From positions 95,633-159,632 of the forward strand of contig NZ_BAPV01000001.1 in assembly GCF_025995175.1 (NCBI RefSeq): DNA of 64,000 nucleotides, given 5' to 3'. Below, one piece after another: positions 10,384 to 18,764 of the stretch. This DNA is from Asaia krungthepensis NRIC 0535. GTDB lineage: Bacteria > Pseudomonadota > Alphaproteobacteria > Acetobacterales > Acetobacteraceae. The notes below the pieces were generated by a model. The model had not been told where the DNA came from. It was given only the letters and a program-made list of their open reading frames with translations, and did not search any database. Positions within the stretch are counted from its first letter, which is position 1. The number at the start of each line of letters is the position of its first letter. A program made the translations under genes and the position numbers.

Positions 10384-11046
10384 CTAGGAGCCGGCCAGAA
10401 CAACCAGCCCGGTCTCAGTGTAGCGCCCCGTCGCCTGGGCGCGATCATTGCGCAAATAGATCGCAATATCCCTGGACGCGTCTTGGACTGGCGGTTGTTG
10501 CTCCCTGTCGCCTGAAGCCGCGAGCATTGGAGCCTGCCGGAGAAGCGGTTCGAAAAGGGGATAGCCGAGCGTGGTCAGGAGGATATCGATGGTCGCGAAA
10601 ATTTCCCGGCATTCCGCATCGAGCGCGGGTGGCGCATGGGGCCTGCTTCCCGCCGTGCCGTTCATGAGGCCGTAACGATGCGCCTCAAGGGCGCGATTGA
10701 TCGACTGCCATTCCAGATAATGGGCGTGAGTGACGGTCAGACTATGGGTGAGGGAGAGGGCGACGAGCGCCCGGTTCCAGAAATCCTTGCCGTCGTGATG
10801 CTGCTTGAGGCGCGAGCCCAGGGCACTGGTCTGCCCGATATAGGCTTTGGGCTGTCCGGTTTCTTCATCCTCCCCGAAAAGCCAGTAAACCCCCACATGA
10901 GCGGCCTCCTTCATGGTCAGAAAATCGCTCAGCCGCGCACGCGGTATTTCTATGACCTGTATGATTCGGGTCGTGATTGCAGCGATGCGTATACCTTGGG
11001 GATCTCCATCCGGAAGGAAGATCTGGATTGTCTGGGGATGAGCCAT
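10384..11046 (-). CDS. GIY-YIG nuclease family protein, truncated by an in-frame TAG
   Basis: The N-terminal part (about residues 1-50) begins QTIQIFLPDGDPQGIRIAAI. The GIY-YIG core follows at about residues 51-85, with VGVYWLF, AYIGQT and RLKQHHDGKDFW, and LEWQSI a little later. Residues up to GLVVLAGS match the linker found before DUF4357 in full-length relatives. The reading frame then stops at an amber codon (10384-10386) and continues open into the DUF4357 segment. The nuclease core itself looks intact. These proteins are predicted nucleases of unknown target. Confidence 0.8.
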   Translation of the reverse strand: MAHPQTIQIFLPDGDPQGIRIAAITTRIIQVIEIPRARLSDFLTMKEAAHVGVYWLFGEDEETGQPKAYIGQTSALGSRLKQHHDGKDFWNRALVALSLTHSLTVTHAHYLEWQSINRALEAHRYGLMNGTAGSRPHAPPALDAECREIFATIDILLTTLGYPLFEPLLRQAPMLAASGDREQQPPVQDASRDIAIYLRNDRAQATGRYTETGLVVLAGS

Positions 11047-11049
11047 GGA

Positions 11050-11480
11050 TGAAGCTTTTTGGTTTTGATGAGATAGAGCCAGAGACGCTCGGTCATATGG
11101 TGCGAACCATTGAATTTTGACGTCGCCGTTGGGGAAGAATGCGCGAACGCAGTATATTTTCCTACCCTAGAAGCGAGAGGCCGGACTTGCCATTCTGTTT
11201 CGAGTGGAATTGGAAGTAATTGAACCGGTTTCAGTGCGATTACCTTACCGCCAGTTCCAACCAATAACAGAAATGTTTCCAAGCGGCTTTCCCGCTCCGG
11301 AATTAACTCAGGCTGGAACCGCCTGTTCCATGCCGCGAGATATCGGAACACCTTCCTTGAGAGGCAAGGCCGTCTACGCTCGAGATGGCCGAGAGGTCGG
11401 CTTTTCGTTTGCCGACCTCAATGATGCGCCTCCAGTCAGGCAGGGAAAATCCCGGCCTGGCACTGCTCAGCTTATGAAGC
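11050..11480. other. 430-base stretch without a supported gene
   Basis: Several overlapping frames cross this stretch, but all lack family resemblance and a ribosome site. A 23-codon ATG frame (11049-11120) encodes a peptide starting MKLFGFDEIEPETLGHMV, with no support beyond its composition. Both flanking genes are on the minus strand, so the promoter of the GIY-YIG gene probably lies here. Confidence 0.5.
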
Positions 11481-12620
11481 TCAGGGCAACGGCTTGCCGC
11501 TGAGGGGTTTCTGGGGAGCGGCCACGAGACGGTCCATCAGATCCTCGAACCGGGGGACGTCGATCTTCTGCACCACGATCGTCTTTCCTTCGCCCAGACC
11601 GGGTTGGTAGCCCGGCGTCCAGGAGAGGATATCGCCATAGGAGGGGCCGAACTGGCTGTTCACATCTACGTAGAGTTCAGCCTTCTGGGTGATCAGGCTT
11701 GGGTCGAGCCAGACCGCCGCGGCAATTTCGTCCCAGAGGGGGAAGCCGGGCTCTCGTGTCTTGAGCGATTGCGCAACCGGGGTGCCGGAGCGTGACAGGC
11801 GCTTGAGCAGCGCAGGGGTCAACTCGGTATCGGTTGAGGGGTCCACAGGGATCATCGTGATCCTGGCCCAGGGTGCGCGTAGGGCGATGCTCGCCCCCTC
11901 GGGATCGAAGCGGATATTGAATTCGCGACGCGGGGCATTGAGGAATTCGCGCGCAAATTGATGGGCGACCTCATCCGGGCGTGTCTGACGCGGATTGAGG
12001 CAGCCCCCCATATAGACCAGTTCTTTCGCCAGAGAGGCGAATTCAGGATCCAGACGCTGGGCCAGGGCCAGATTGGTGAGCGGCCCCGTGGCGATGATCG
12101 ACACCTGGTGCGGGTAGCGATGCACCATATCGATCATGAAATCGGCCGCGCGCTCCTGCTGCGCCTTGATGGTGGGGTTGCCTTGCGGAAGATCGGGCAC
12201 CACGTCCGGGCCGTGATAAGGCGGGAGTTTCTGAAGGGTGGGTTCCACCCAGTGCTTCATCCATACGCCCTTCCAGACCAGCTTGCCGTACAGCGCTTCC
12301 CAGCGTTCGGTCTGAGCCTCCGTGTTCACCAGAGGATAGGTGGCTCCGGTATAGACGGGCAGGTCGGGGCGTCCCGCAATCTCCACACCGCGCAAGGCGT
12401 CGGCGGTGGCTTCCTTCGTCCAGGCATCGCCCGTGACCGTCGTCACGCCCAGAACCTGCACATTCGGGGCCTTGATGACCATCCACTGCGCGAGGGCAAA
12501 GCCATCATCATCAAGGATCACCTTGCGAGGCTCGGCATGAGCGGCCGCAGCGCTAGTCAGCAGACCCGCAAAGGCCAGCGCCATACGCCATGACAGCAGG
12601 CGTCTTGGTCCGGTTTGGCT
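11481..12620 (-). CDS. Secreted nucleoside hydrolase-family protein
   Basis: This product of about 379 residues has an Arg-containing leader and a hydrophobic segment ending AAAAHAEP, so it is likely exported. The mature N-terminus KVILDDDGFALAQW sits where inosine-uridine hydrolases carry DxDxGxDD, but here the motif is shorter. The conserved ATGPLTNLALA region (GPLTNLAL) and the YMGG segment are present, and a C-terminal DEIAAAVWLDPSL motif supplies the late aspartate. Family members split nucleosides into base and ribose using a bound calcium. The MSQ start at 12620 is preferred; the frame is open to 12653. Confidence 0.85.
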   Translation of the reverse strand, partial: SQTGPRRLLSWRMALAFAGLLTSAAAAHAEPRKVILDDDGFALAQWMVIKAPNVQVLGVTTVTGDAWTKEATADALRGVEIAGRPDLPVYTGATYPLVNTEAQTERWEALYGKLVWKGVWMKHWVEPTLQKLPPYHGPDVVPDLPQGNPTIKAQQERAADFMIDMVHRYPHQVSIIATGPLTNLALAQRLDPEFASLAKELVYMGGCLNPRQTRPDEVAHQFAREFLNAPRREFNIRFDPEGASIALRAPWARITMIPVDPSTDTELTPALLKRLSRSGTPVAQSLKTREPGFPLWDEIAAAVWLDPSLITQKAELYVDVNSQFGPSYGDILSWTPGYQPGLGEGKTIVVQKIDVPRFEDLMDRLVAAPQKPLSGKPLP

Positions 12621-12653
12621 CATTTCTTCAAGGCTGCGGGCATCACGAGGCAT

Positions 12654-13169
12654 GGGTGAGGAAACTCATCATCTTGGGGGCTCCTTAAATCGATAGCGGC
12701 AATCGGAGCGGGGCACACCCTGATTGCCTTGGCCAGACGCGGATAAGACGCGTGACAGAGACGAGCGATTAGTGTGAAGCCTGAGACCCCAACCAGCAAT
12801 CGGTTAAAGCCGGCTGCAACCTGACAATGAGGCGAGGAGGGATAGGAGTCATGGCCAGGAATATGCTGCGGGGCGCCTTTGACAGGCACGCCCGGTGCCT
12901 TGTCGGGACAGACATCGCCCGGTCTGGCGGGCCCGGCCGGACGCAATGCGGGATTTCCGCACACCTCTGATTCAGAGCCCATATCTGCCCGGACAGGCCA
13001 GATTGTGAGCGCGTCAGCCTGTGCAGGACTTAAGATGTCAGGGGAAGCGAAAAGTTCGCCGTAAGGCGCACGTTCAGGCAGAGAGGCGCCCGTGCTGGAC
13101 TGTGTCTCAGGCCGGTTTTTCCAGCGGATACCCTGTCGGTAGGATTTCGGATTTTCAGGAAAGGGGACC
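12654..13169. other. 500-base stretch without a supported gene, downstream of tRNA-Tyr
   Basis: Frames in this stretch are Pro/Arg/Ser-rich and change quality abruptly, with no family match or ribosome site that I can defend. tRNA-Tyr is transcribed into it from the right. No terminator, attachment-site duplication or integrase was seen. Confidence 0.5.
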
Positions 13170-13255
13170 TGGTGGAGAGAGTTGGATTCGAACCAACGTA
13201 GGCGTACACCAGCGGATTTACAGTCCGCCCCCTTTAGCCACTCGGGCATCTCTCC
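13170..13255 (-). tRNA. tRNA-Tyr (anticodon GUA)
   Basis: Read on the minus strand, the gene starts GGAGAGATGCCCGAGTGGC. The anticodon arm holds CTGTAAA (anticodon GTA), a long class II variable arm follows, then the T arm GGTTCGAATCC. The acceptor pairs GGAGAGA with TCTCTCC, followed by A and an encoded CCA. The length (86 with CCA) fits bacterial tRNA-Tyr. Confidence 0.97.
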
Positions 13256-13350
13256 AGGTCGGGACGGGGAATATGGCGGATCAGGATCGGTGTCAACGGG
13301 CATTCTTCATTTTTGTTGCATGATACGGCCGTTGCTCCCATAGAGCGCTG

Positions 13351-14142
13351 ATGTCCAAACGCCCCTCCCGCCCTTCCGCCGCCCGCGCTCCGGCTGGCCG
13401 TTCCGCACGCTCATCCGAGGGGCGCTCGACCGCCTCGGGCTACTGGATGTACGGCCTTCACGCCGTTGAAGCCGCCCTGCGCAATCCGGACCGCCAGGTT
13501 CATGAGTTGCTGGTGACCAAGGAGGCTCTTTCGGCGTTAGAGGCCAAGCAGGCACCGATCCGTCTCTCCCCCAATGTGGTGGAGCGCCAACGTCTCGATC
13601 ATCTGTGCGAGCGTGACGCCGTACACCAGGGTGTATGCCTGCGTGTCGAACCGCTCACACCGCCTTTCCTCGATGAGGTGCTCGAAAGCCGGGAGGGGCC
13701 GCTTCTGATTCTCGATCAGGTAACCGACCCGCGCAATATCGGTGCGATCCTGCGTTCGGCCGCGGCTTTTGGCGCCGCAGCGCTGGTCGTGCAGGATCGC
13801 AATACCCCGCAGGAGGGTGGCGCTCTGGCCAAGGCGGCCTCGGGTGCGCTGGATGTCGTGCCCGTACTGCGCGAGGTCAATCTCTCACGCATCATCGCTC
13901 AGCTTCAGAATGCAGGCCTCTGGACGGTCGGTCTCGATGCCGACGGCTCGGTGCTGAACGGGCGGGGCTTCGCCGGGCGACGTGTCGCTCTCGTGCTCGG
14001 GGCTGAAGGGGCGGGACTGCGCCGCCTCACCCGTGAAAGCTGCGACGAGATTGCCAGCGTCTACATGCCGGGTGATATGGAGAGCCTGAACGTCTCGAAT
14101 GCCGCAGCAGTCGCCCTTTACGAGCTCGTACGCCCGGCCTGA
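13351..14142 (+). CDS. rlmB: 23S rRNA 2'-O-ribose methyltransferase (TrmH family)
   Basis: A 263-residue SPOUT-fold enzyme. A basic, low-complexity N-terminal tail (about 30 residues) precedes an RNA-binding substrate domain starting YGLHAVEAALRN. The catalytic domain has the three family motifs: LILDQVTDPRNIGAILRSAA, ALVLGAEGAGLRRLTRESCD and PGDMESLNVSNAAAVALYEL. The usual target of RlmB is G2251 of 23S rRNA, using S-adenosylmethionine. It is divergently placed next to tRNA-Tyr. Confidence 0.92.
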   Translation: MSKRPSRPSAARAPAGRSARSSEGRSTASGYWMYGLHAVEAALRNPDRQVHELLVTKEALSALEAKQAPIRLSPNVVERQRLDHLCERDAVHQGVCLRVEPLTPPFLDEVLESREGPLLILDQVTDPRNIGAILRSAAAFGAAALVVQDRNTPQEGGALAKAASGALDVVPVLREVNLSRIIAQLQNAGLWTVGLDADGSVLNGRGFAGRRVALVLGAEGAGLRRLTRESCDEIASVYMPGDMESLNVSNAAAVALYELVRPA

Positions 14143-14335
14143 GAGGCGTTCGCTGACGGCGCGCTGACAATCCCGAAGCGCATGAAAAGCGCATAAAGAA
14201 GTGCGCGCCGGGCCAGCGAATCCCATGGCCGCGTTTCCTTTGAGAGCCTTGATGTTCTTCTGATCAGGGCTGCGTCTTACAGTGGCACTGTGTTAGCCTT
14301 CCCTCCTGCTGAGTCGTCTCAAGAGGGGAGCCCGC

Positions 14336-15334
14336 ATGAAAGCGGTTGGCTACAAGGCGCCTGGCGCGCCGGAAATCCTTGAGGATATCATCCTCCCCGA
14401 CCCCCTGCCGCCTCAGGGGCGTAACCTTCTGGTACGGATCAAGGCGGTCTCGATCAATCCCGTGGATACGAAGATCCGATCCCGCGCGGGTGCGCTCGAA
14501 GGCGCGACATGGCGCGTTCTCGGGTGGGATGCCGCAGGGATCGTTGAGGCGATTGGCCCGGATGTGACGTTCTTTAAACCCGGCGACCATGTTTTCTATG
14601 CGGGCGAGCTCATGCGGCAGGGAAGCAATGCCGAGCTTCAACACGTCGATGAAACCCTCGTCGGGCATATGCCGCAAGGTCTTGACTGGGGGCAGGCGGC
14701 ATCGCTCCCCCTGACAGGCGTGACGGCGTGGGAAATGCTCTTTGACCGCATGGGGGTTACCAGTCTGACCGAGGGCATTCTGCTGGTCGTCGGTGGGGCC
14801 GGGGGTGTTGGGTCGATCCTGATCCAGCTTGCACGCAAACTCACGGGACTGACCGTGATTGCAACTGCATCACGCCCCGAAACGGAGGCATGGGTACGTC
14901 GTATGGGGGCGCATCATGTGATCAATCACCGCGCCGATTTGGCGGCCCAGATAAGGGCGCTGGGAGACGATTCAATAACTCATATCGCCTCGCTCACGGC
15001 CAGTGACCGTCACCAGGCTTTCTACGAGGAAATTCTCGCGCCGCAGGGGCATGTGAGTCTGATCGATGACCCGGCCAGTTTCGATATCATGGGGTTCAAG
15101 CGCAAGAGCGCGGTGATCTCGTGGGAGTTCATGTTCACGCGCTCGCTCTTCGCCACGCCCGATCGGGGGCGTCAGCACGAGATACTGGAGCAGATTTCCT
15201 CGCTCGTTCAGGCAGAGGCAATCCTGCCGACCGATCATAAACGCGCCCAGGGTCTGAGCGCCGGCATTTTGCGCGGCCTGCACGAGGAAAGCGAGAGCGG
15301 TACAAGCATCGGCAAGACTGTACTGGTCTATTGA
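14336..15334 (+). CDS. Zinc-independent MDR oxidoreductase (quinone reductase-like)
   Basis: This 332-residue medium-chain dehydrogenase/reductase starts MKAVGYKAPGAPEIL. It has the segment VRIKAVSINPVDTKIRSRAG used by zinc-free quinone oxidoreductases and the cofactor-binding motif LLVVGGAGGVGSILIQLARK, which suggests NADPH. The catalytic zinc ligands of alcohol dehydrogenases are missing. The ATG follows an AGAGGGGAG ribosome site. The electron acceptor is unknown; related enzymes reduce quinones or enones. It appears to be a single-gene transcript. Confidence 0.88.
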   Translation: MKAVGYKAPGAPEILEDIILPDPLPPQGRNLLVRIKAVSINPVDTKIRSRAGALEGATWRVLGWDAAGIVEAIGPDVTFFKPGDHVFYAGELMRQGSNAELQHVDETLVGHMPQGLDWGQAASLPLTGVTAWEMLFDRMGVTSLTEGILLVVGGAGGVGSILIQLARKLTGLTVIATASRPETEAWVRRMGAHHVINHRADLAAQIRALGDDSITHIASLTASDRHQAFYEEILAPQGHVSLIDDPASFDIMGFKRKSAVISWEFMFTRSLFATPDRGRQHEILEQISSLVQAEAILPTDHKRAQGLSAGILRGLHEESESGTSIGKTVLVY

Positions 15335-15534
15335 GACCCGGCTCCCACAGTCACGACGCTACCGAGCCAGCCCGGTGCGTAAAAGTCGAAACGACCGGGT
15401 AAGGACAACCTTGTCCGCTTTCAGGCGCTGTTACAGGGATGAAGGAGGGTGGATGGGTACGCCTCATTCTCGCTCCGCCGTTTGGGCCTCTCGCACTGGC
15501 GCCCGATGGCTGTCTGAACTGAACAGAGGAAATC

Positions 15535-15933
15535 ATGGGTATTTTCAGCACGATCATGACGAAGATCTTCGGACACGCGGAAGCTGCACCGGCTAGCGGG
15601 TCTGCGGGCAATGCCACGCCTGCTGCCGAAACCGCACAGGGTGCCGCGCCGAACGTCCCTTCGGCACCGAGCGCCCCGGTGGATGTCGATGCCGTATTGA
15701 CCCATATGGCCGCCGAGAAGGGGCAGACGCTGAACTGGCGTACATCGATCGTCGATCTTTTGAAGCTGCTCGATATGGATAGTTCTCTTGAGGCACGCAA
15801 GCATCTCGCCCAGGAACTGCATTATACCGAAAGCACTGAAGACAGCGCTGCCATGAATGTCTGGCTGATCCGTCAGGTCATGCAGAAACTGGCGGAAAAC
15901 GGCGGAAAAGTGCCTGAAGATCTGCGCCACTGA
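15535..15933 (+). CDS. DUF3597 domain-containing protein
   Basis: A 132-residue cytoplasmic protein. The N-terminus MGIFSTIMTKIFGHAEA and an Ala/Pro-rich linker (to about residue 50) precede the conserved C-terminal helical domain with LNWRTSIVDLLKLLDMDSSL and ARKHLAQELHY, as in DUF3597 proteins. A GAGGAAATC ribosome site precedes the ATG. The function of the family is not established. Confidence 0.88.
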   Translation: MGIFSTIMTKIFGHAEAAPASGSAGNATPAAETAQGAAPNVPSAPSAPVDVDAVLTHMAAEKGQTLNWRTSIVDLLKLLDMDSSLEARKHLAQELHYTESTEDSAAMNVWLIRQVMQKLAENGGKVPEDLRH

Positions 15934-16078
15934 TCCGGGGATGAGGGATTGCCCCAACGACCGGGGCGGTCCCTTCTGTTGCGGCCTCTGTCATCGCATG
16001 AGGCCCACATCGATAAACCGGGTGGATCCTCGTTCGGTGTGAAGCGGAGCTTGCAGGCAAGGCTGGTGGAGCCTGAGC

Positions 16079-17905
16079 CTATACGGCGAACTGACGCACC
16101 ATCTGATTGAGCAGCAGAGGGTCCTCAGTCAGCATGACCTGACGATAGAGATCGTCGCATCCTGTCAGGGACAGAGAGCGTATCATCCGCTTGACTGGCG
16201 GAAGAAGCGCCGCCGACATCGAAAACGACCGCAGCCCCATGCCGATCAGCAGCGCGACCACCCGTGGGTCCGAGGCCATCTCGCCGCAGACACAAACAGG
16301 CCTGTGCGCCCTCAGAGCCTCATCGACCGACAGGCGCAGCAGGCGCAGAACGCCGGGGTGCAGAGCCGTATACAGTTCCGATCCCATGGCTGCCGAGCGA
16401 TCGACAGCAAGGGTGTACATGGTCAGATCGTTCGTTCCCAGGGCGAGAAACTCTGCCTGACGCACGAGGGCCCCTGTGGTCAGGGCGGCTGCCGGGGTCT
16501 CGATCATGACGCCAAGCGGTGGAAGCTCCTGAGGGAGCTTGACGCCCCGACGGCGCAACCTCTTGGCGCATCGCTCATAGATCTGTCGCGTGGCAGTCAC
16601 CTCGTTGACCGAGCTCACCATGGGCAGGAGAACACGCAGCCTGCCATGGAGGCTGGCACGCAAAATGGCGCAAAGCTGCGTTTCGAGTATCTCGGGATGA
16701 CGGAGCAACAGCCTGAGTCCGCGCACACCGAGCGCCGGATTCTCTTCTTCCTCTTCCCGATGGATGCCAAGTTGCCGCAGACGCGCCAGTCCCTTTTCAC
16801 CACCCCAGTCCAGAACCCTGATGGTTGTGGTCATGCCCGGCATATCGGCTACGATCCCGGCGTAGGTCTCGTATTGTCCGTCCTCATCCGGCAGGGCTTC
16901 GCTCTCATCAAAGAGGAACTCTGTGCGAAGCAGCCCGATCCCGGCGGCACCATTACGATGCAGCAGGGGTAGTTCGTTGGCCAGCTCGACATTGGCCAGT
17001 AATTCGATGTCTTCGCCGCTCACCAGCCGGCTCGGCAGACGCCTCAGCCTGCCGATTCCCTTTCGCTCCCTGGCTTCGTCGGCCATGACCGAACGCGCCT
17101 CGGCGAGTGTGGCCGAATCAGGATGCAGGATGACCTTGCCGGTCGTGCCGTCGATGATCAGCAGATCGCCGTCATTGATCCGGTCTGTCAGATGGGGCAC
17201 GGCCAGAATAGCCGGCACATTGAGTGCCCGGAGCATGATGGCCGTGTGGTCGGTGACTCCGCCGCCTTCGGACAGTACCGCGGCGATCCTGTTCGGGTCG
17301 ATCACGGCGGCGTCTGCCGGGCGGATCTGTTCGGCTACGAGGATCGAGCCCCCGGGGATATCGGAAAACGCCCGGAAGGAAACACCGGTCAGATTGCGCA
17401 ACAGGCGGCGTGCCACCTCCCGGAATTCTCCTTCCCGACGACGCGCGCCTTCGATTTCCTCTTCCGGCATGCCGGGCTGCGGTCCGGCCATGGCTGCAAG
17501 GGCATCGCTCTCGACCTGGACCGCCGCTTCGGCAGTGATACCGTCTTCGGCGATGCGTCTTTGAGCCGCGCGAACCAGACGGGAGTGATTGAGCATCCGC
17601 TCGTAAACGCTGAGCAGGGCGTCGATCTCGATGCGCCCTTCTTCCGGAAGGGCATTGAGCTTGGTACGCAGCTTGCGCAATTGCTTGAGCGTCAGGGCGA
17701 TCGCCTGATCGAGACGAGCCTGTTCAGCCTCGATAGTCAGCTCCGAGGGGAGACGTTCGATGACCGGAAGCGGGCGCTCATAGGTCAGGCTGGCCCGTGC
17801 AATGACAACCCCGGGGGAGATACCTGCCCCGCGGAGCACTTCCATGGGCAGGTCATCGACGGGCAGAACGGCTTCGCTGGACGGGCGCCGCAGTCGCTTA
17901 ATCAC
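16079..17905 (-). CDS. ptsI: Phosphoenolpyruvate-protein phosphotransferase (enzyme I)
   Basis: Enzyme I transfers phosphate from PEP to HPr. Visible domains are an N-terminal phosphotransfer part with the active histidine in GGVTDHTAIMLRALNVPA, then the PEP-binding barrel with GIGLLRTEFLFDE, LGTNDLTMYTLAVDR and PVCVCGEMASDP (catalytic Cys). There is no GAF domain, so it is not the PtsP (EI-Ntr) type. The start is uncertain. The frame is open to a TTG at 17926; I chose the GTG at 17905, which overlaps the HPr stop. The first residue clearly like other EI proteins is Met at 17845. It is the last gene of the hprK-rapZ-EIIA-HPr-EI cluster. Confidence 0.93.
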   Translation of the reverse strand: MIKRLRRPSSEAVLPVDDLPMEVLRGAGISPGVVIARASLTYERPLPVIERLPSELTIEAEQARLDQAIALTLKQLRKLRTKLNALPEEGRIEIDALLSVYERMLNHSRLVRAAQRRIAEDGITAEAAVQVESDALAAMAGPQPGMPEEEIEGARRREGEFREVARRLLRNLTGVSFRAFSDIPGGSILVAEQIRPADAAVIDPNRIAAVLSEGGGVTDHTAIMLRALNVPAILAVPHLTDRINDGDLLIIDGTTGKVILHPDSATLAEARSVMADEARERKGIGRLRRLPSRLVSGEDIELLANVELANELPLLHRNGAAGIGLLRTEFLFDESEALPDEDGQYETYAGIVADMPGMTTTIRVLDWGGEKGLARLRQLGIHREEEEENPALGVRGLRLLLRHPEILETQLCAILRASLHGRLRVLLPMVSSVNEVTATRQIYERCAKRLRRRGVKLPQELPPLGVMIETPAAALTTGALVRQAEFLALGTNDLTMYTLAVDRSAAMGSELYTALHPGVLRLLRLSVDEALRAHRPVCVCGEMASDPRVVALLIGMGLRSFSMSAALLPPVKRMIRSLSLTGCDDLYRQVMLTEDPLLLNQMVRQFAV

Positions 17906-18182
17906 GTTCGCCGAAGCCGTCCGCAACGAGGGCTATCAACGCGTTGAGCGCGGCACTGGCCTGCGGGCCAGTCGCAGAGAGACGTACGGTTTCGCCCCGG
18001 CCAGCACCCAGCATCATCAGCCCCATGATGGAAAGGGCCGACACGCTCTGCCCCTGACGGCTGACATCGATGCTGGCGTCGAATCCCTCGGCAAGGGTAA
18101 CGAATTTCGCCGCCGCCCTTGCATGAAGACCGAGCCGGTTGACGATGGTCACATCGCGTTCCAGCGTCGGCGCGAGGCTCAT
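17898..18182 (-). CDS. ptsH: Phosphocarrier protein HPr
   Basis: A 94-residue HPr. The phosphorylatable histidine lies in NRLGLHARAAAKFV near residue 19. The motif SALSIMGLMMLGAGRGETV carries the regulatory serine that HPr kinase modifies. The start overlaps the stop of the EIIA gene by four bases. It accepts phosphate from enzyme I and passes it to EIIA. No sugar permease is encoded nearby, so its role is probably regulatory. Confidence 0.96.
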   Translation of the reverse strand: MSLAPTLERDVTIVNRLGLHARAAAKFVTLAEGFDASIDVSRQGQSVSALSIMGLMMLGAGRGETVRLSATGPQASAALNALIALVADGFGERD

Positions 18183-18688
18183 CGGGCGACCTGGCGCATG
18201 GGGGCCAGCAACGGGGAGATTGGGGGGAGGGGGGACACGTATTTCATGGTGGTCGTCACCACCATTTCACAGCTTTTCCCACCTTGCAAACATGAGGGCG
18301 GCAACTGGGATGCGGCGGCAATGTATTTACGCCCCGCCATAGTGGCCAGTTCGGCGCACTCGGCCAGACTGCGTGTGCAGCGTGTCTTGGCCAGCTTGAC
18401 CAGCATGGGCACATTGACCCCGGCCAGTACCTCGACACGTCCTTCCTGACGCAGGGAAAGCGCGAGGTTGGAGGGGGTGCTGCCGAACATGTCGGTCAGG
18501 AGAAGCACGCCGTCTCCGGTATCGACCGAGATGATGGCGGCGTCGAGCAGAGGGCGGGCCGCGACGATATCGTCGTCGGGCGAAATTCCCATTGTCGCAA
18601 TCTGGCGCTGGGGTCCAACGACATGGGTCACGATTTCAAGAAGAGACTGGGCCAGAGAGCCGTGTGTGACCAGAACGATCCCGATCAT
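18179..18688 (-). CDS. PTS EIIA component, mannose (EIIA-Man) type
   Basis: A 169-residue EIIA with the start MIGIVLVTHGSLAQSLLEIV, where His9 is the usual phosphorylation site. LLLTDMFGSTPSNLAL and VLAGVNVPMLVKLA are the other family motifs. The tail beyond about residue 130 is longer than in standard EIIA-Man and holds a Cys pair (SCLQGGKSCEMV) plus a Pro-rich end. The gene lies between rapZ and HPr. With no EIIB/C/D present, it is probably a signalling phospho-acceptor. Confidence 0.9.
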   Translation of the reverse strand: MIGIVLVTHGSLAQSLLEIVTHVVGPQRQIATMGISPDDDIVAARPLLDAAIISVDTGDGVLLLTDMFGSTPSNLALSLRQEGRVEVLAGVNVPMLVKLAKTRCTRSLAECAELATMAGRKYIAAASQLPPSCLQGGKSCEMVVTTTMKYVSPLPPISPLLAPMRQVAR

Positions 18689-18764
18689 CGGGGCCTTCCT
18701 TCATGGGGTATGTGACGCCAGTTTTGCGGCGACCCCAGAAGATATTGGTCATCCAAAGACGTTA

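Noticed and set aside
10950..11503. Overlapping frames of about 100-133 codons in the gap after the GIY-YIG gene
   Set aside because: They contradict each other on both strands, lack ribosome sites and do not resemble known families.
12654..13255. tRNA-Tyr as an integration site for a mobile element
   Set aside because: No integrase, no duplicated tRNA end and no change of gene style next to it.
12620..13303. 227-codon minus-strand frame running through tRNA-Tyr
   Set aside because: It reads through the tRNA gene and into the nucleoside hydrolase start; composition is Pro/Ser-rich and no ribosome site is present.
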